In this document: piece after piece, positions 24,938 to 34,539 of the stretch
How the letters are laid out: each line of letters opens with the position of its first letter
Position numbering within the stretch: the first letter of the stretch is position 1
Assembly: GCF_013391105.1 (NCBI RefSeq)
Contig: NZ_CP058335.1
Location: 3,534,001 to 3,598,000, forward strand
Direction of reading: 5' to 3'
DNA from: Natronomonas salina
GTDB lineage: Archaea; Halobacteriota; Halobacteria; Halobacteriales; Haloarculaceae
DNA length: 64,000 bases
Position numbers and translations under genes: made by a program
The notes under the pieces: model-generated
What the model saw: the letters and a program-made list of their open reading frames with translations, nothing else
Told to the model about the DNA's origin: nothing
Databases searched by the model: none

Positions 24938-25695
24938 CGAAGCACCAGAAACGGCTCGCGGTACCGAAGTCGTGGCCGGTCGAGCGGAAGGAGGAGAAGT
25001 ACACGACGAAGGCGGGCGCGGGACCGCACGGCGAGGAGGGGGTTCCGCTCCTCATCGTCCTGCGCGACGTGCTCGGCTACGTCGACTCGAAGAAGGAGGC
25101 GCGCTACGCCCTCGAGCAGGACAGCGTCCTGGTCAACGGCAAGGCGGTCTCCGACGAGCGCATCCCCATCGGGATGTTCGACATCCTGGCGTTCGTCGAA
25201 CGCGAGGAGTACTACCGCGTGTTCCCGGACGAGGGCGGTCGGCTCTCGCTGACGGCCATCGCCGAGGACGCCGCGCAGTCGAAGCTCGGTAAAATCGCCG
25301 GCAAGCAGCAGGTCGCCGGCGGCGACACGCAGCTGACGCTGCACGACGGACAGACGCTGCTCGTCGACGACGACGCCGGCTACAGCACGAACGACTCCAT
25401 CGTCGTCTCCAACGAGGGCGACGAGGTCGTCGCCCACTTCACCTACGAAGAGGGCGCGCTCGTCACCGCCGTTCGCGGCGCCCACGCGGGCCAGATCGGC
25501 ACCATCGACGAGATCCAGGTGACCCCCGGGTCCTCCGACAACAACGTGCTGATCGACGCCGAGAACGGCGACGACTTCGAGACGATCGAGGAGTACGTCG
25601 TCGTCATCGACGAGAACTTCACGGGCGACTCGGGCACCGAGTCGGAAGACGCGAGCGGCGGGAGCCGCGAGCAGGACGGAGGTGACGGCGAATGA
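24934..25695 (+). CDS. rps4e: 30S ribosomal protein S4e (eS4)
   Basis: A 253-residue eS4, an archaeal/eukaryotic protein. The S4-type domain ([25 protein letters not shown]) and KOW region ([20 protein letters not shown]) are clear. About 25 extra residues ([22 protein letters not shown]) make an acidic tail not needed for the fold. Overlaps rpl24 and rpl5 by four bases each. Confidence 0.96.
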   Translation: MTKHQKRLAVPKSWPVERKEEKYTTKAGAGPHGEEGVPLLIVLRDVLGYVDSKKEARYALEQDSVLVNGKAVSDERIPIGMFDILAFVEREEYYRVFPDEGGRLSLTAIAEDAAQSKLGKIAGKQQVAGGDTQLTLHDGQTLLVDDDAGYSTNDSIVVSNEGDEVVAHFTYEEGALVTAVRGAHAGQIGTIDEIQVTPGSSDNNVLIDAENGDDFETIEEYVVVIDENFTGDSGTESEDASGGSREQDGGDGE

Positions 25696-26228
25696 GCTCC
25701 GAATCGGACGCCGACGCCGGCGAGTTCCACGAGATGCGCGAGCCCACCGTCGAGAAGGTCGTCGCCCACATGGGCATCGGCCGCGGTGGCGAACCGCTCG
25801 CCGAGGCCGAGACCATCCTGAGCGAGATCACGGGGCAGGACCCCGTCAGGACGACGGCCCAGCGGACCATCCAGGACTTCAACGTCCGCGAGGGCGACCC
25901 GATCGGCGCGAAGGTCACCCTGCGCGGGGACGCCGCCGAGGCGTTCCTGGAGACGGCGCTGCCGCTGGCCGACGTCTCGGCCTCGCAGTTCGACGAGACC
26001 GGCAACTTCAGCTTCGGCGTCGAGGAGCACACGGAGTTCCCGAGCCAGGAGTACGACCCGGAGATCGGTATCTTCGGGCTCGACGTGACGGTGAACCTGG
26101 TCCGGCCGGGCTACCGCGTGCGCAAGCGAGACAAGGTCGCACGGCAGATCCCGTCGCGACACCGGCTGACCGCCGAGGACGCCATCGCGTTCCTCGAAGC
26201 GAACTACGACGTGGAGGTGACCGAATGA
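25692..26228 (+). CDS. rpl5: 50S ribosomal protein L5 (uL5)
   Basis: A 178-residue uL5, which binds 5S r[27 protein letters not shown] opens the core, [27 protein letters not shown] follows, and the conserved [16 protein letters not shown] leads to the C-terminus. An acidic N-terminal extension of about 15 residues is present. Coupled to both neighbours by four-base overlaps. Confidence 0.96.
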   Translation: MSSESDADAGEFHEMREPTVEKVVAHMGIGRGGEPLAEAETILSEITGQDPVRTTAQRTIQDFNVREGDPIGAKVTLRGDAAEAFLETALPLADVSASQFDETGNFSFGVEEHTEFPSQEYDPEIGIFGLDVTVNLVRPGYRVRKRDKVARQIPSRHRLTAEDAIAFLEANYDVEVTE

Positions 26229-26404
26229 GCGAATCAGAGACAGAACCTGAGACGGGCGAGCAGGCCGCCAAGCGAACCGGCCAGCTCGAATCGTGTCAGC
26301 GCTGCGGGCGCGAGCAGGGACTCGTCGGCAAGTACGACATCTGGCTGTGCCGACAGTGCTTCCGCGAGGTCGCCCGGAGCATGGGCTTCAAGAAGTACAG
26401 CTAA
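26225..26404 (+). CDS. rps14: 30S ribosomal protein S14 (uS14), zinc-binding
   Basis: A 59-residue uS14 of the zinc-binding class: Cys24 and Cys27 in [10 protein letters not shown] and Cys42 and Cys45 in LCRQCFRE. The typical end MGFKKYS is present. The gene overlaps rpl5 by four bases. A two-base gap separates it from rps8. Confidence 0.96.
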   Translation: MSESETEPETGEQAAKRTGQLESCQRCGREQGLVGKYDIWLCRQCFREVARSMGFKKYS

Positions 26405-26406
26405 CA

Positions 26407-26799
26407 ATGGCGGACAACGATCCACTGGCCAGCGCGCTGTCGGGACTCGACAACGCCGAGAGCGTCGGCCACCTAGACCAGACGGTATCGCCCGCCTCGA
26501 ACGAGATCGGCTCCGTACTCGAGGTCCTCTACGACCGCGGGTACATCAACGGCTTCCAGTTCGTGGAAGACGGCAAGGCCGGTCGGTTCGAGGTCGAACT
26601 GAAGGGAGCGATCAACGAGTGTGGCGCGGTCAAGCCCCGCTACTCGGCGGGCGCAGACGAGTTCGAGAAGTGGGAGAAGCGGTTCCTCCCGGCCCGCGAC
26701 TACGGGACGCTCGTCGTCACGACCAGCCACGGCATCATGAGCCACTACGAGGCCCGAGAGGCGGGCATCGGTGGCCAGGTGATCGCCTACGTCTACTAG
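26407..26799 (+). CDS. rps8: 30S ribosomal protein S8 (uS8)
   Basis: A 130-residue uS8. The opening DPLASALSGLDNAESVGHLDQTVSPAS, the central VEDGKAGRFEVELKGAINECGAVKPRY and the conserved end TTSHGIMSHYEAREAGIGGQVIAYVY, which binds 16S helix 21, are all present. It begins two bases after rps14 and ends four bases before rpl6. Confidence 0.97.
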   Translation: MADNDPLASALSGLDNAESVGHLDQTVSPASNEIGSVLEVLYDRGYINGFQFVEDGKAGRFEVELKGAINECGAVKPRYSAGADEFEKWEKRFLPARDYGTLVVTTSHGIMSHYEAREAGIGGQVIAYVY

Positions 26800-26803
26800 A
26801 ACA

Positions 26804-27337
26804 ATGCGCACAGAAATCGACATCCCGGACGACGTCACGGCGACGATGGACCACCTCGAACTCACCGTCGAGGGACCGGAGGGGAGCGTCACGCGACGCC
26901 TCTGGTACCCCGACGTGAGCGTGAGCGTCGAGGACGGCACCGTGGTCGTCGAGACGGACGACGAGAACGCCAAGGCCCGATCGACGGTCGGCACCTTCGA
27001 GAGCCACGTCACGAACATGTTCCACGGCGTGACCGAGGGCTGGGAGTACACCATGGAGGTGTTCTACTCCCACTTCCCGATGCAGGTCTCCACGCAGGAC
27101 GAGGAGGTCGTCATCGAGAACTTCCTCGGCGAGAAGGCGCCGCGAACCACCGAGATCCGCGGGGACACCCAGGTCTCCGTCGACGGCGAGGAACTGACCA
27201 TCTCGGGCCCGAGTATCGAGGACGTCGGCCAGACGGCGGCCGACATCGAACAGCTGACGCGCGTGACCGACAAGGACACCCGCGTCTTCCAGGACGGGGT
27301 CTACATCACGCAGACGCCCGACCGAGGTGAGGTCTGA
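26804..27337 (+). CDS. rpl6: 50S ribosomal protein L6 (uL6)
   Basis: A 177-residue uL6 with two related domains: [30 protein letters not shown] in the first and [31 protein letters not shown] in the second, ending [13 protein letters not shown]. It sits near the sarcin-ricin loop. The stop base is shared with the ATG of rpl32e. Confidence 0.97.
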   Translation: MRTEIDIPDDVTATMDHLELTVEGPEGSVTRRLWYPDVSVSVEDGTVVVETDDENAKARSTVGTFESHVTNMFHGVTEGWEYTMEVFYSHFPMQVSTQDEEVVIENFLGEKAPRTTEIRGDTQVSVDGEELTISGPSIEDVGQTAADIEQLTRVTDKDTRVFQDGVYITQTPDRGEV

Positions 27338-28050
27338 TGAGCGACGAGGAATACGACGAACTGACCGACATCAGCGGCGTCGGCCCCTCGAAGGCGGACG
27401 CGTTGGAGGACGCCGGCTTCGAGACGGTCGACGACGTCCGCGAGGCCTCCCAGGAGGAACTGGCCGAGGCCGAAGGCATCGGCAACGCGCTCGCCGCGCG
27501 GATCAAGGGCGACGTCGGCGGCCTCGAGGTCTCCGACGACACCGAGGCAGAAGTCGAGGAGGAAGCGCCCGAGGAAGAAGCGGCCGAGGAAGCCGACGAG
27601 GACGTCGAGACCGAACTGCAGCCGCGCGGGCTCGCGGACAAGACGCCCGACCTCTCGGAGAACGAGGCGCGGCTCCTCAAGCAGCGACACAGCGAGGGCA
27701 AGCCGCAGTTCAACCGGCAGGACTACCACAAGAAGAAGCGGACGCCCACCTCGTGGCGCAAGCCCCGCGGCGGCCTCTCCAAGCAGCGGCGAGGCATCAA
27801 GGGCAAGGGCCCGAAGGTCGAGGCCGGCTACCGGACGCCGAAGGCGGTGCGCGGCAAGCACCCCAGCGGCTTCGAGGAGGTCCGCGTCGAGAACGTGGAC
27901 GACCTCGAGGGCGTCGACGGCGACGCGGAGGCCGTCCGCATCGGCTCGACGGTCGGCGCCCGCAAGCGCGAGCGCATCGAGGAGGTCGCCGAGGAGGAGG
28001 ACATCCGCGTCCTCAACCCCACCTACGTCGAAGTGGAGGTGGAAGAATGA
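27337..28050 (+). CDS. rpl32e: 50S ribosomal protein L32e (eL32) with N-terminal HhH extension
   Basis: A 237-residue protein. The eL32 core occupies about residues 110-237 ([27 protein letters not shown]). The first 55 residues form a helix-hairpin-helix unit, [20 protein letters not shown] and [13 protein letters not shown], followed by a Glu-rich linker. This N-terminal extension is known from haloarchaeal L32e and is absent in eukaryotic eL32. It may bind DNA or RNA, but its role is not known from the sequence. Confidence 0.95.
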   Translation: MSDEEYDELTDISGVGPSKADALEDAGFETVDDVREASQEELAEAEGIGNALAARIKGDVGGLEVSDDTEAEVEEEAPEEEAAEEADEDVETELQPRGLADKTPDLSENEARLLKQRHSEGKPQFNRQDYHKKKRTPTSWRKPRGGLSKQRRGIKGKGPKVEAGYRTPKAVRGKHPSGFEEVRVENVDDLEGVDGDAEAVRIGSTVGARKRERIEEVAEEEDIRVLNPTYVEVEVEE

Positions 28051-28496
28051 CCGACCTGAAGGCCCAGAAGCGTCTGGCGGCCGACGTCCTCGGCGTCGGG
28101 GAGAACCGCGTGTGGTTCGACCCGGACGCCCAGGGCGAGATCGCCGACGCCATCACCCGCGACGACGTCCGCGAACTCGTCGAGGAGGGCATCATCGACG
28201 CCGAGCGCGAGAAGGGCAACTCCCGCGGTCGGGCCCGCGAGCGCGCACAGAAGCGCGCCTACGGCCACCAGAAGGGACACGGCTCCCGGAAGGGGAAGTC
28301 CGGCGCCCGGCAGAACCGGAAGGAGGAGTGGCAGAGCAAGATCCGCGCACAGCGCAACAAGCTGCGCGACCTGCGCGACGACGACGAGATCAGCCGCTCG
28401 CAGTACCGCGCGCTGTACGACCAGGCCAGCGGTGGCGAGTTCGACAGCGTCGCGGACCTCGAGCGGTACATCGAAGACAACTACGGTGAACAATAA
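28047..28496 (+). CDS. rpl19e: 50S ribosomal protein L19e (eL19)
   Basis: A 149-residue eL19: [25 protein letters not shown], the [22 protein letters not shown] basic segment and a helical end ([14 protein letters not shown]). It contributes to bridges between subunits. It overlaps rpl32e by four bases and its stop shares a base with rpl18. Confidence 0.96.
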   Translation: MTDLKAQKRLAADVLGVGENRVWFDPDAQGEIADAITRDDVRELVEEGIIDAEREKGNSRGRARERAQKRAYGHQKGHGSRKGKSGARQNRKEEWQSKIRAQRNKLRDLRDDDEISRSQYRALYDQASGGEFDSVADLERYIEDNYGEQ

Positions 28497-29047
28497 TGGC
28501 GACAGGACCACGATACAAGGTGCCGATGCGGCGTCGCCGCGAGGCCCGAACGAACTACCATCAGAGGTTGCGCCTGCTGAAATCCGGCAAGCCACGCCTG
28601 GTCGCTCGAAAGAGCAACAACCAAACCAGGGCGCAGCTGGTCGTCACGGGCCCGCAGGGTGACGAGACCGTCGCGAACGCCTCCTCGGCCGATCTCGAAG
28701 AGTTCGGCTGGGAGGCCCCGACGGGCAACCTCCCTGCGGCGTACCTGACCGGCATGCTGGCCGGCGCGCGCGCGGTCGAGGCCGGCCTCGAGGAGGCCGT
28801 CCTCGACATCGGGCTGAACTCGGCGACGCCCGGGAACAAGGTGTTCGCGGTACAGGAAGGTGCAATCGACGCAGGTCTGGAGATCCCGCACAACGAGGAC
28901 GTCTTCGCGGACTGGCAGCGCACGCGCGGTGCCCACATCGCGGAGTACGCCGAGCAGGAGGACGGCCTCTACTCGGGCGACTTCGACGCGACGGAGCTTC
29001 CGGACCACTTCGACGAGGTGCGAGAGCGCCTGGAGGATGAACAATGA
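28496..29047 (+). CDS. rpl18: 50S ribosomal protein L18 (uL18)
   Basis: A 183-residue uL18, partner of 5S rRNA together with L5. The opening [33 protein letters not shown] is characteristic, with [24 protein letters not shown] in the middle and [17 protein letters not shown] near the end. It overlaps rps5 by four bases. Confidence 0.96.
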   Translation: MATGPRYKVPMRRRREARTNYHQRLRLLKSGKPRLVARKSNNQTRAQLVVTGPQGDETVANASSADLEEFGWEAPTGNLPAAYLTGMLAGARAVEAGLEEAVLDIGLNSATPGNKVFAVQEGAIDAGLEIPHNEDVFADWQRTRGAHIAEYAEQEDGLYSGDFDATELPDHFDEVRERLEDEQ

Positions 29048-29679
29048 GTCACGGATGGGAGCCGCGCACGCGGCTCGGACGACAGGTAGCTGAGGGAGAG
29101 ATCACCTCGATGCGGGAGGCCCTCGAGACGGGCCTGCCGCTGAAGGAACCGGAGATCGTCGACCAGCTCCTCCCGGGGCTGGAGGACGAGGTCCTGGACA
29201 TCAACATGGTCCAGCGGATGACCGACTCCGGTCGACGGGTGAAGTTCCGGTGTGTCGTCGTGGTCGGTAACCGCGACGGCTACGTCGGCTACGCGCAGGG
29301 CCGCGACGACCAGGTCGGCGGCGCGATCCAGAAGGCCATCGAGGTCGCGAAGCTGAACGTCATCGAGGTGCCGCTCGGCTCGGGGTCGTGGGAGGACCGC
29401 CCCGGCGGGCGCAACTCGCTGATGCGGCGGACGACCGGCAAGGCCGGCTCCGTCGAGGTCGAACTGGAGCCGGCGCCACGCGGGCTCGGGCTCGCGGCCG
29501 CGCCGACGGTGCGGCACGTGCTCGAACTCGCCGGCGTCGAGGACGCCTGGACGAAGTGCCACGGCAACACCCGGACGACGATCAACCTCGCGAAGGCGAC
29601 CTACATCGCGCTGAAGAACGCCTCGGAGTCCCGGACGCCGGAGCACGCCCAGCAGGTACAGCAGGAGGCCCGAGAATGA
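29044..29679 (+). CDS. rps5: 30S ribosomal protein S5 (uS5)
   Basis: A 211-residue uS5. The double-stranded RNA-binding part ([22 protein letters not shown] then [20 protein letters not shown]) and the C-terminal fold ([18 protein letters not shown], then [20 protein letters not shown]) are archaeal type. It acts in decoding accuracy at the mRNA entry side. Four-base overlaps with both neighbours. Confidence 0.96.
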   Translation: MSHGWEPRTRLGRQVAEGEITSMREALETGLPLKEPEIVDQLLPGLEDEVLDINMVQRMTDSGRRVKFRCVVVVGNRDGYVGYAQGRDDQVGGAIQKAIEVAKLNVIEVPLGSGSWEDRPGGRNSLMRRTTGKAGSVEVELEPAPRGLGLAAAPTVRHVLELAGVEDAWTKCHGNTRTTINLAKATYIALKNASESRTPEHAQQVQQEARE

Positions 29680-30140
29680 GGGCGGTCGTCCAACTCCGCG
29701 GCGAGGTCAACCAGAACCAGGAGGTCCGCGACACCCTGGAGATGCTGAACCTCGGCCGCGTCAACCACGCCACGTTCGTGCCCGACACGGACGCCTACCG
29801 CGGCATGGTGAACAAGGTCAACGACTGGGTCGCCCACGGCGACCCGGACGAGGACACCGTCGCGCTGCTGCTGGAGCGCCGCGCACAGCCCGCCGAGGGC
29901 GCCGCGGACGTCGACGACGAGTGGGTCGGCGACAACACCGACTACGACGGCGTCGACGCGCTGGCGGCGGCGCTGGTCGACGAGGAGACGACCCTGCAGG
30001 AGCAGGGCCTCTCCCCGACGCTCCGGCTCCACCCGCCGCGCGGCGGCCACGACGGCGTCAAGCACCCGACCACGGAGGGCGGCCAGCTCGGCCCCCACTC
30101 CGACGCCGACATCGACGCACTCCTGGAGGCGATGCGATAA
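29676..30140 (+). CDS. rpl30: 50S ribosomal protein L30 (uL30)
   Basis: A 154-residue uL30 in the long archaeal form. [30 protein letters not shown] is the conserved uL30 domain; the rest ([16 protein letters not shown] near the end) is shared with archaeal and eukaryotic L7-type members. Its TAA shares the last base with the ATG of rpl15. Confidence 0.95.
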   Translation: MRAVVQLRGEVNQNQEVRDTLEMLNLGRVNHATFVPDTDAYRGMVNKVNDWVAHGDPDEDTVALLLERRAQPAEGAADVDDEWVGDNTDYDGVDALAAALVDEETTLQEQGLSPTLRLHPPRGGHDGVKHPTTEGGQLGPHSDADIDALLEAMR

Positions 30141-30649
30141 TGACAAGCAAGAAACGACGACAGCGCGGCTCCCGCACGCACGGCGGCGGCACCCACAAGA
30201 ACCGCCGCGGCGCCGGCCACCGGGGCGGGCGCGGGCGCGCGGGCCGCGACAAACACGAGTTCCACAACTACGAACCGCTCGGTAAATCGGGCTTCTCGCG
30301 GCCGCAGAAGACGCAGACGCAGGTCGAGACGATCAACCTCCGCGAGCTCGACGAGGACGCGGTCGTCCTCGCCGAGGAGGGCCTCGCCGAGGAGTCCGGC
30401 GACGGCTACGAGCTCGACGCCCGCGACATCGTCGAGGACGGCCACGACGCCGACGTCGTGAAGGTCCTGGCGGCCGGGCGCGTCCACAACGAGCTGACGG
30501 TCACCGCCGACGCCTTCTCCGACGGCGCCCGCGAGGCGCTGGAGGCGGCCGGCGGCGAGGCGGTCCTCACCGAACACGGCGAGGAACTCGCCGCAGCAGA
30601 TGAGTCAGCCGAAAGTGACTCTACCGAAGAGGAGAACGAGGAAGCGTAA
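30140..30649 (+). CDS. rpl15: 50S ribosomal protein L15 (uL15)
   Basis: A 169-residue uL15: KKRRQRGSRTHGGGTHKNRRGAGHRGGRGRAG is the basic glycine-rich N-terminus that penetrates 23S rRNA, and NLRELDEDAVVL with VKVLAAGRVHNELTVTAD forms the C-terminal domain. An acidic tail of about 20 residues ends the protein. The next base after its stop codon is the A of the secY start. Confidence 0.95.
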   Translation: MTSKKRRQRGSRTHGGGTHKNRRGAGHRGGRGRAGRDKHEFHNYEPLGKSGFSRPQKTQTQVETINLRELDEDAVVLAEEGLAEESGDGYELDARDIVEDGHDADVVKVLAAGRVHNELTVTADAFSDGAREALEAAGGEAVLTEHGEELAAADESAESDSTEEENEEA

Positions 30650-32131
30650 ATGAGCTGGAAGGAGGCCGCCGAACCGGTACTCACGCGCATGCCCGCAGTC
30701 AAGCGTCCGACGGGACACGTCCCGTTCCGTCGGAAGCTGGGCTGGACCGCGGGCATCCTCGTGCTGTACTTTTTCCTGACCAACGTCGGTATCTACGGAC
30801 TCGGTCAGAACTCGGACATATTCGGGCAGTTCCGTACCATCCTCGCGGGGTCGCAGGGGTCGATACTACAGGTCGGCATCGGGCCGATCGTCACCGCGTC
30901 CATCGTGCTGCAGTTGCTCGGTGGCGCGGACTTGCTCGGACTCGACACGGAGAACAACCCGCGCGACCAGGCGCTGTACCAGGGGCTCCAGAAGCTGCTG
31001 GTCGTCGTGATGACGGTACTGACGGCGCTGCCGATGGTGTTCGCCGGCTTCCTCCGGCCGAGCCCACAGATCGCCAGCCAGATCGGCGTCAGCACGTCGG
31101 TCCTCGGCTGGATCATGTTCGCCCAGATCTTCGTCGGTGGCCTCCTGATCCTCTACATGGACGAGGTCATCTCGAAGTGGGGCGTCGGCTCCGGGATCGG
31201 GCTGTTCATCATCGCCGGCGTGAGCCAGCGACTCATCGGCGGGTTCATCGCCTGGAGCGGCCTCGGCGCCGGCTACGTCGGGTTCTTCCCGCGCTGGTGG
31301 GGCATCCTCACCGGCCAGGTCGAGATGGACCCGATCCTGACGTCCGCCGGACTCCGGGACCTGTTCCTGGGGCCGGGCGAACTGCTCGCGCTACTGACGA
31401 CGCTGTTCATCTTCGGCATCGTCGTCTACGCCGAGTCCGTGCGGGTCGAGATCCCGCTGAGCCACGCCCGCGTGAAGGGCGCCCGCGGTCGCTTCCCCGT
31501 GAAGCTCATCTACGCGAGCGTCCTGCCGATGATCCTCGTCCGCGCGCTGCAGGCGAACGTCCAGTTCCTGGGCCGCATCCTCAACGCCCAGTGGGGCGGG
31601 ATGCCCGCGTGGCTCGGGAACTACTCGAACCCGGGTGGCGGCGGCTTCGCCGAACCGATCGGCGGGCTGTTCTACTACCTGGCTCCGATCTACGCGCCCG
31701 AGGACTGGATGTGGTGGCTCGGCGAGACCACCGCGGCGCCCTGGCAGATCATGATCCGCGTCGGGATCGACCTGACGTTCATGCTCGTCGGCGGCGCGGT
31801 GTTCGCCGTCTTCTGGGTCGAGACGACGGGCATGGGCCCGCACTCGACGGCCAAGCAGATCCAGAACTCCGGGATGCAGATCCCGGGCTTCCGGCAGTCG
31901 CCCGGCGTCACCGAGAAGGTCCTCGAGCGGTACATCCCGCAGGTGACCGTCATCGGCGGCGCCCTCGTCGGCCTGCTCGCCGTCATGGCGAACATGCTCG
32001 GCACCATCGGGCAGGTCACCGGCACCGGCCTGCTGCTGACCGTCTCCATCACCTACAAGCTCTACGAGGAGATCGCGGAGGAGCAGATGATGGAGATGCA
32101 CCCGATGATGCGCGAGATGTTCGGCGACTGA
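30650..32131 (+). CDS. secY: Protein translocase subunit SecY
   Basis: A 493-residue SecY/Sec61-alpha, the channel of the Sec translocase in the cytoplasmic membrane. Ten membrane segments can be counted, from WTAGILVLYFFLTNVGIYGL to VIGGALVGLLAVMANMLG. The plug region follows segment 1, and the cytosolic loop with VRVEIPLSHARVKGARGRFPVKLIY between segments 6 and 7 is conserved. It is the last gene of the long operon and starts directly after the rpl15 stop. A T6 tract (32153-32158) about 22 bases after its stop is a likely transcription end. Confidence 0.97.
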   Translation: MSWKEAAEPVLTRMPAVKRPTGHVPFRRKLGWTAGILVLYFFLTNVGIYGLGQNSDIFGQFRTILAGSQGSILQVGIGPIVTASIVLQLLGGADLLGLDTENNPRDQALYQGLQKLLVVVMTVLTALPMVFAGFLRPSPQIASQIGVSTSVLGWIMFAQIFVGGLLILYMDEVISKWGVGSGIGLFIIAGVSQRLIGGFIAWSGLGAGYVGFFPRWWGILTGQVEMDPILTSAGLRDLFLGPGELLALLTTLFIFGIVVYAESVRVEIPLSHARVKGARGRFPVKLIYASVLPMILVRALQANVQFLGRILNAQWGGMPAWLGNYSNPGGGGFAEPIGGLFYYLAPIYAPEDWMWWLGETTAAPWQIMIRVGIDLTFMLVGGAVFAVFWVETTGMGPHSTAKQIQNSGMQIPGFRQSPGVTEKVLERYIPQVTVIGGALVGLLAVMANMLGTIGQVTGTGLLLTVSITYKLYEEIAEEQMMEMHPMMREMFGD

Positions 32132-32152
32132 TTCGGTATCCGACGCCGCTCG

Positions 32153-32158
32153 TTTTTT
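32153..32158 (+). terminator. T-tract terminator after secY
   Basis: Six consecutive T residues follow the GC-rich GACGCCGCTCG about 22 bases after the secY stop. Archaeal transcription ends at oligo-T tracts, and this is the first such tract after the 14-kb operon. Confidence 0.55.
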
Positions 32159-32255
32159 GTCGACGTAGCCGCGAACGCCGGGGAATAGCCCGGCGGCCGT
32201 CCATCCCAAAGAGCGTAGGCTCTCCCCTTACCCGTGTCTGCGACCAAGTCGACGT

Positions 32256-32517
32256 ATGGAGTTACCAGGCTCGCTACGGCTCGCGGCCGACCAGCGCGAC
32301 GACGTGACCGTCAGTCGGCGAGAGTATCCGGACGAGACCGTGGTCGCGGTGGACTTCGGGCCGGGCGTCGAGGCAGTGGTGGACGTCGTCGGCGGGACGG
32401 CCATCGTCGTGGCGGGCGACCGGCAGTTCGAGTTCGAGGGTCCCGGAGGGGGCGACGGACGTCGCCACCAACGGCGGCATGCTGTTCATCACGTCGGCGC
32501 CGGACGCGACGGCGTGA
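32256..32517 (+). pseudogene. Frameshifted small haloarchaeal protein (DUF7127/Hsp20-like)
   Basis: The first frame reads ELPGSLRLAADQRDDVTVS with VVAVDFG and TAIVVAGDRQFEFE, a beta-rich sequence, then turns into Arg- and His-rich nonsense. Shifting frame by one base within the GGG run at 32438-32440 continues the sequence as VPEGATDVATNGGMLFITS followed by APDATA and a stop at 32515-32517. The restored 86-residue protein has the pattern of a small alpha-crystallin-like domain; similar small haloarchaeal proteins exist (I recall DUF7127, not certain). Either the gene is broken by one inserted base or the assembly has an error at that run. A short overhang could also be read through by slippage. 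Confidence 0.7.
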
Positions 32518-32530
32518 CGCCGGCGGCTCC

Positions 32531-33010
32531 CTATTCTCCTGTCGTCACTGCCACGACCAGATGCTGGCCCTCGCGCACCTGGTGGGCAGTCGGGTCAACC
32601 GGGTCGCCGTCGACGCGGAAGGCGATCTCGGTCCCCGGCTCGCGGCCGTCGTAGGTGGTCCCGTCGACGGTCGCGACGTGGGCGTCCTCCTCGCGGGCGT
32701 ACGCGAAGCGCGGCAGGAGGTCGACGGCCGTCGCAAAGGTGACGCGCTCGCGTTCCATGTGCCAGCGGTCGTCGCCCTCGTGGAAGTGAAAGCGGACGTC
32801 CTCGTCGGCGTGCTCGGCCTGGAACCGGTCGGCCGTGAGGTCGACGGCCTCGCCGTCGACGGCGACCTCGATGGTGCCGGACTCGTAGAACTCCCCGTCA
32901 CCGCTGCCGCCGCCGTCGCCACCCCCTTCGTCGCCGACCGAGCGGACGTCCAGACAGCCGCCGAGCGCCAGGGTCGACGCGGCCCCGGCGAGGACGGATC
33001 GTCGCTGCAT
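32531..33010 (-). CDS. Tat-type lipoprotein of unknown function
   Basis: A 159-residue protein with twin-arginine and lipobox signal QRRSVLAGAASTLALGGCLD; the Cys at position 19 would carry the lipid. After a Gly/Asp linker the mature domain (about residues 40-159) is beta-rich: TIEVAVDGEAVDLTADRFQ, FHFHEGDDRWHMERERVTFA and VREGQHLVVAVTTGE. The HFHEGDDRWHMER stretch has several histidines that could bind metal. No family was recognised. It converges on the frameshifted gene, 13 bases from its stop. Confidence 0.78.
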   Translation of the reverse strand: MQRRSVLAGAASTLALGGCLDVRSVGDEGGGDGGGSGDGEFYESGTIEVAVDGEAVDLTADRFQAEHADEDVRFHFHEGDDRWHMERERVTFATAVDLLPRFAYAREEDAHVATVDGTTYDGREPGTEIAFRVDGDPVDPTAHQVREGQHLVVAVTTGE

Positions 33011-33172
33011 GGGTGGGGAGTCGGCGCGGTCCGGGATAGGGGTTGCGTCGGACGCCCGGTCCGGCCACGGACGGGACTGGTGCTTTATGGGCGTCGACGG
33101 AGTTCAACCACACATGCACGACCGACAACCGATCTCACCGACCGGGCGTCGCGACGGTGCGGGGGGCGACCG

Positions 33173-33598
33173 ATGACGCTGCTCGACCACGTCCTGCTCC
33201 CGGTGGCCTCGGAGGAGGACGCGCGGGCGACCTGCGCGGCCCTGGAGCCGTACCTGTCCGACGTCGATCGAGTCACCGCGGTCCACGTCGTCGAGAAGGC
33301 GGGCGGGGCGATGGACAAAGCGCCGATGGAGAAGCGCCGCGAGGACGCCGCGGCGTTCCTCTCCATCGTCGACTCGCGGCTGGGCGACCGGGTGGCCGTC
33401 GAGACCCGGACCGCCTTCGGCACCGACGTTGTCGAGACGCTGTTCGACGAGGCGGCCGACGCGGGCGCGACCGCGATCGCGTTCCGGGCGCGCGGCGGGA
33501 GCCGCATCGTCCAGTTGCTCACCGGGGACGTGGCGACCGACCTCGTCACCGACCCGGAGCTCCCCGTCGTCTCGCTGCCCGTCCCCGACGGGGGGTGA
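33173..33598 (+). CDS. Universal stress protein (Usp) family, single domain
   Basis: A 141-residue Usp-like protein: TLLDHVLLPVASEEDARATCAALEPYL at the start, VDRVTAVHVVEKAGG and VETRTAFGTDVVETLFDEAADAGATAIAF in the middle, and RGGSRIVQLLTGDVATDLV at the end. The ATP-binding loop of classical members (G-x2-G-x9-G-S/T) is only partly kept (RGGSRIVQLLTGDVAT). It is followed with a GTGA overlap by the second Usp gene, then TrkA and two TrkH genes, so a link to potassium transport is likely by context. Confidence 0.82.
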   Translation: MTLLDHVLLPVASEEDARATCAALEPYLSDVDRVTAVHVVEKAGGAMDKAPMEKRREDAAAFLSIVDSRLGDRVAVETRTAFGTDVVETLFDEAADAGATAIAFRARGGSRIVQLLTGDVATDLVTDPELPVVSLPVPDGG

Positions 33599-34458
33599 GG
33601 GCCGTGGGCGCCTCGAGCGACGAGCCGGCGAGCACCGTGCTGGTCGCTCTCGCCAACCCCCGGACCGAGCGGGCGCTGGCGACGCTCGGCGCCGCGCTCG
33701 CCGACCACCGGGGTGGCCGCGTCCTCGCCGTCCACGTCGTGACCGTCCCCGACCAGACGCCGCTGGCGGCCGCCGCCGAGAACCGCGACCGGATCGAGTC
33801 CGCCTCCGCGGACCTGCTCGCGGACGCGACGGCCGACGTCGAGGCGGTGGGCGTCCCGGTCGAGACGCGGACCGTCCTCTCACACCGGGGGCTCGCGGAG
33901 GTCTTCGACGCGGCGCGGACGCACGACGCCGACGCGGTGGTGATGGGCTACGGCGGCGCGCAGTTCGCCGGCGGCCGCGCGGAGGGCGTCCTCGACGAGC
34001 TGGCGGCCGACCTCCCCTGCGACGTCCTCGTCCTCGACGGCGAGTCCGTCGACGCGTCGTCGGTACTCGTCCCCACGGCCGGCGGCTACTCGTCGGACCT
34101 CTCGGCGGAGGTCGCCGTCGCGCTGCGGGAGACGACCGGCGCCGACGTCGCGCTGCTGTACGTCGCCGACGAGAGCGAGGCAGCGGCGGGCCGTGAGTTC
34201 CTGACGGAGTGGGCGGCGGAACACGGTCTCGGCGACGCCGAACGCCGCGTCGAGACGGGCGACGTCGAGGCGGCCATCGCGCGACACGGCGCCGAGGCGG
34301 ACCTCGTGGTCGTGGGTGCGACCGGGCGCGGGCTGCTCGCGCGGGTCGTCCGGGGCTCGCTGACCTTCGACGTGATCGAGGACCTCGAGACGCCGGTGGT
34401 GATGGCCGAGCGGCCGACCTCGCGGTCCATCTGGCGGCGGCTGTTCGGCCGGCGGTGA
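33595..34458 (+). CDS. Two-domain universal stress protein
   Basis: A 287-residue protein with two Usp domains. The first (about residues 10-145) has VLVALANPRTERALATLGAAL and a partial loop MGYGGAQFAGGRAEGVLDEL. The second has VVGATGRGLLARVVRGSLTFDVI with the complete ATP-binding pattern. The start chosen is the GTG at 33595, which overlaps the preceding stop (GTGA); a GTG nine bases downstream is possible too. A basic end, RSIWRRLFGRR, follows. Usp proteins are often fused or adjacent to transporters, and here trkA begins 81 bases downstream. Confidence 0.85.
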   Translation: MRAVGASSDEPASTVLVALANPRTERALATLGAALADHRGGRVLAVHVVTVPDQTPLAAAAENRDRIESASADLLADATADVEAVGVPVETRTVLSHRGLAEVFDAARTHDADAVVMGYGGAQFAGGRAEGVLDELAADLPCDVLVLDGESVDASSVLVPTAGGYSSDLSAEVAVALRETTGADVALLYVADESEAAAGREFLTEWAAEHGLGDAERRVETGDVEAAIARHGAEADLVVVGATGRGLLARVVRGSLTFDVIEDLETPVVMAERPTSRSIWRRLFGRR

Positions 34459-34539
34459 GGCGGTGATCCGCGCCGATCTCCCGAAGCGGTCACTTCGCCG
34501 ATAGTAATCCACTTACGGGCGGCCCGAGACGGATTTTGC

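Noticed and set aside
32256-32654. Reading the frameshifted gene as an intact 132-residue protein
   Set aside because: After the GGG run the product becomes His/Arg/Ser-rich without haloarchaeal character, while the +1 frame continues sensibly to a stop at 32517.
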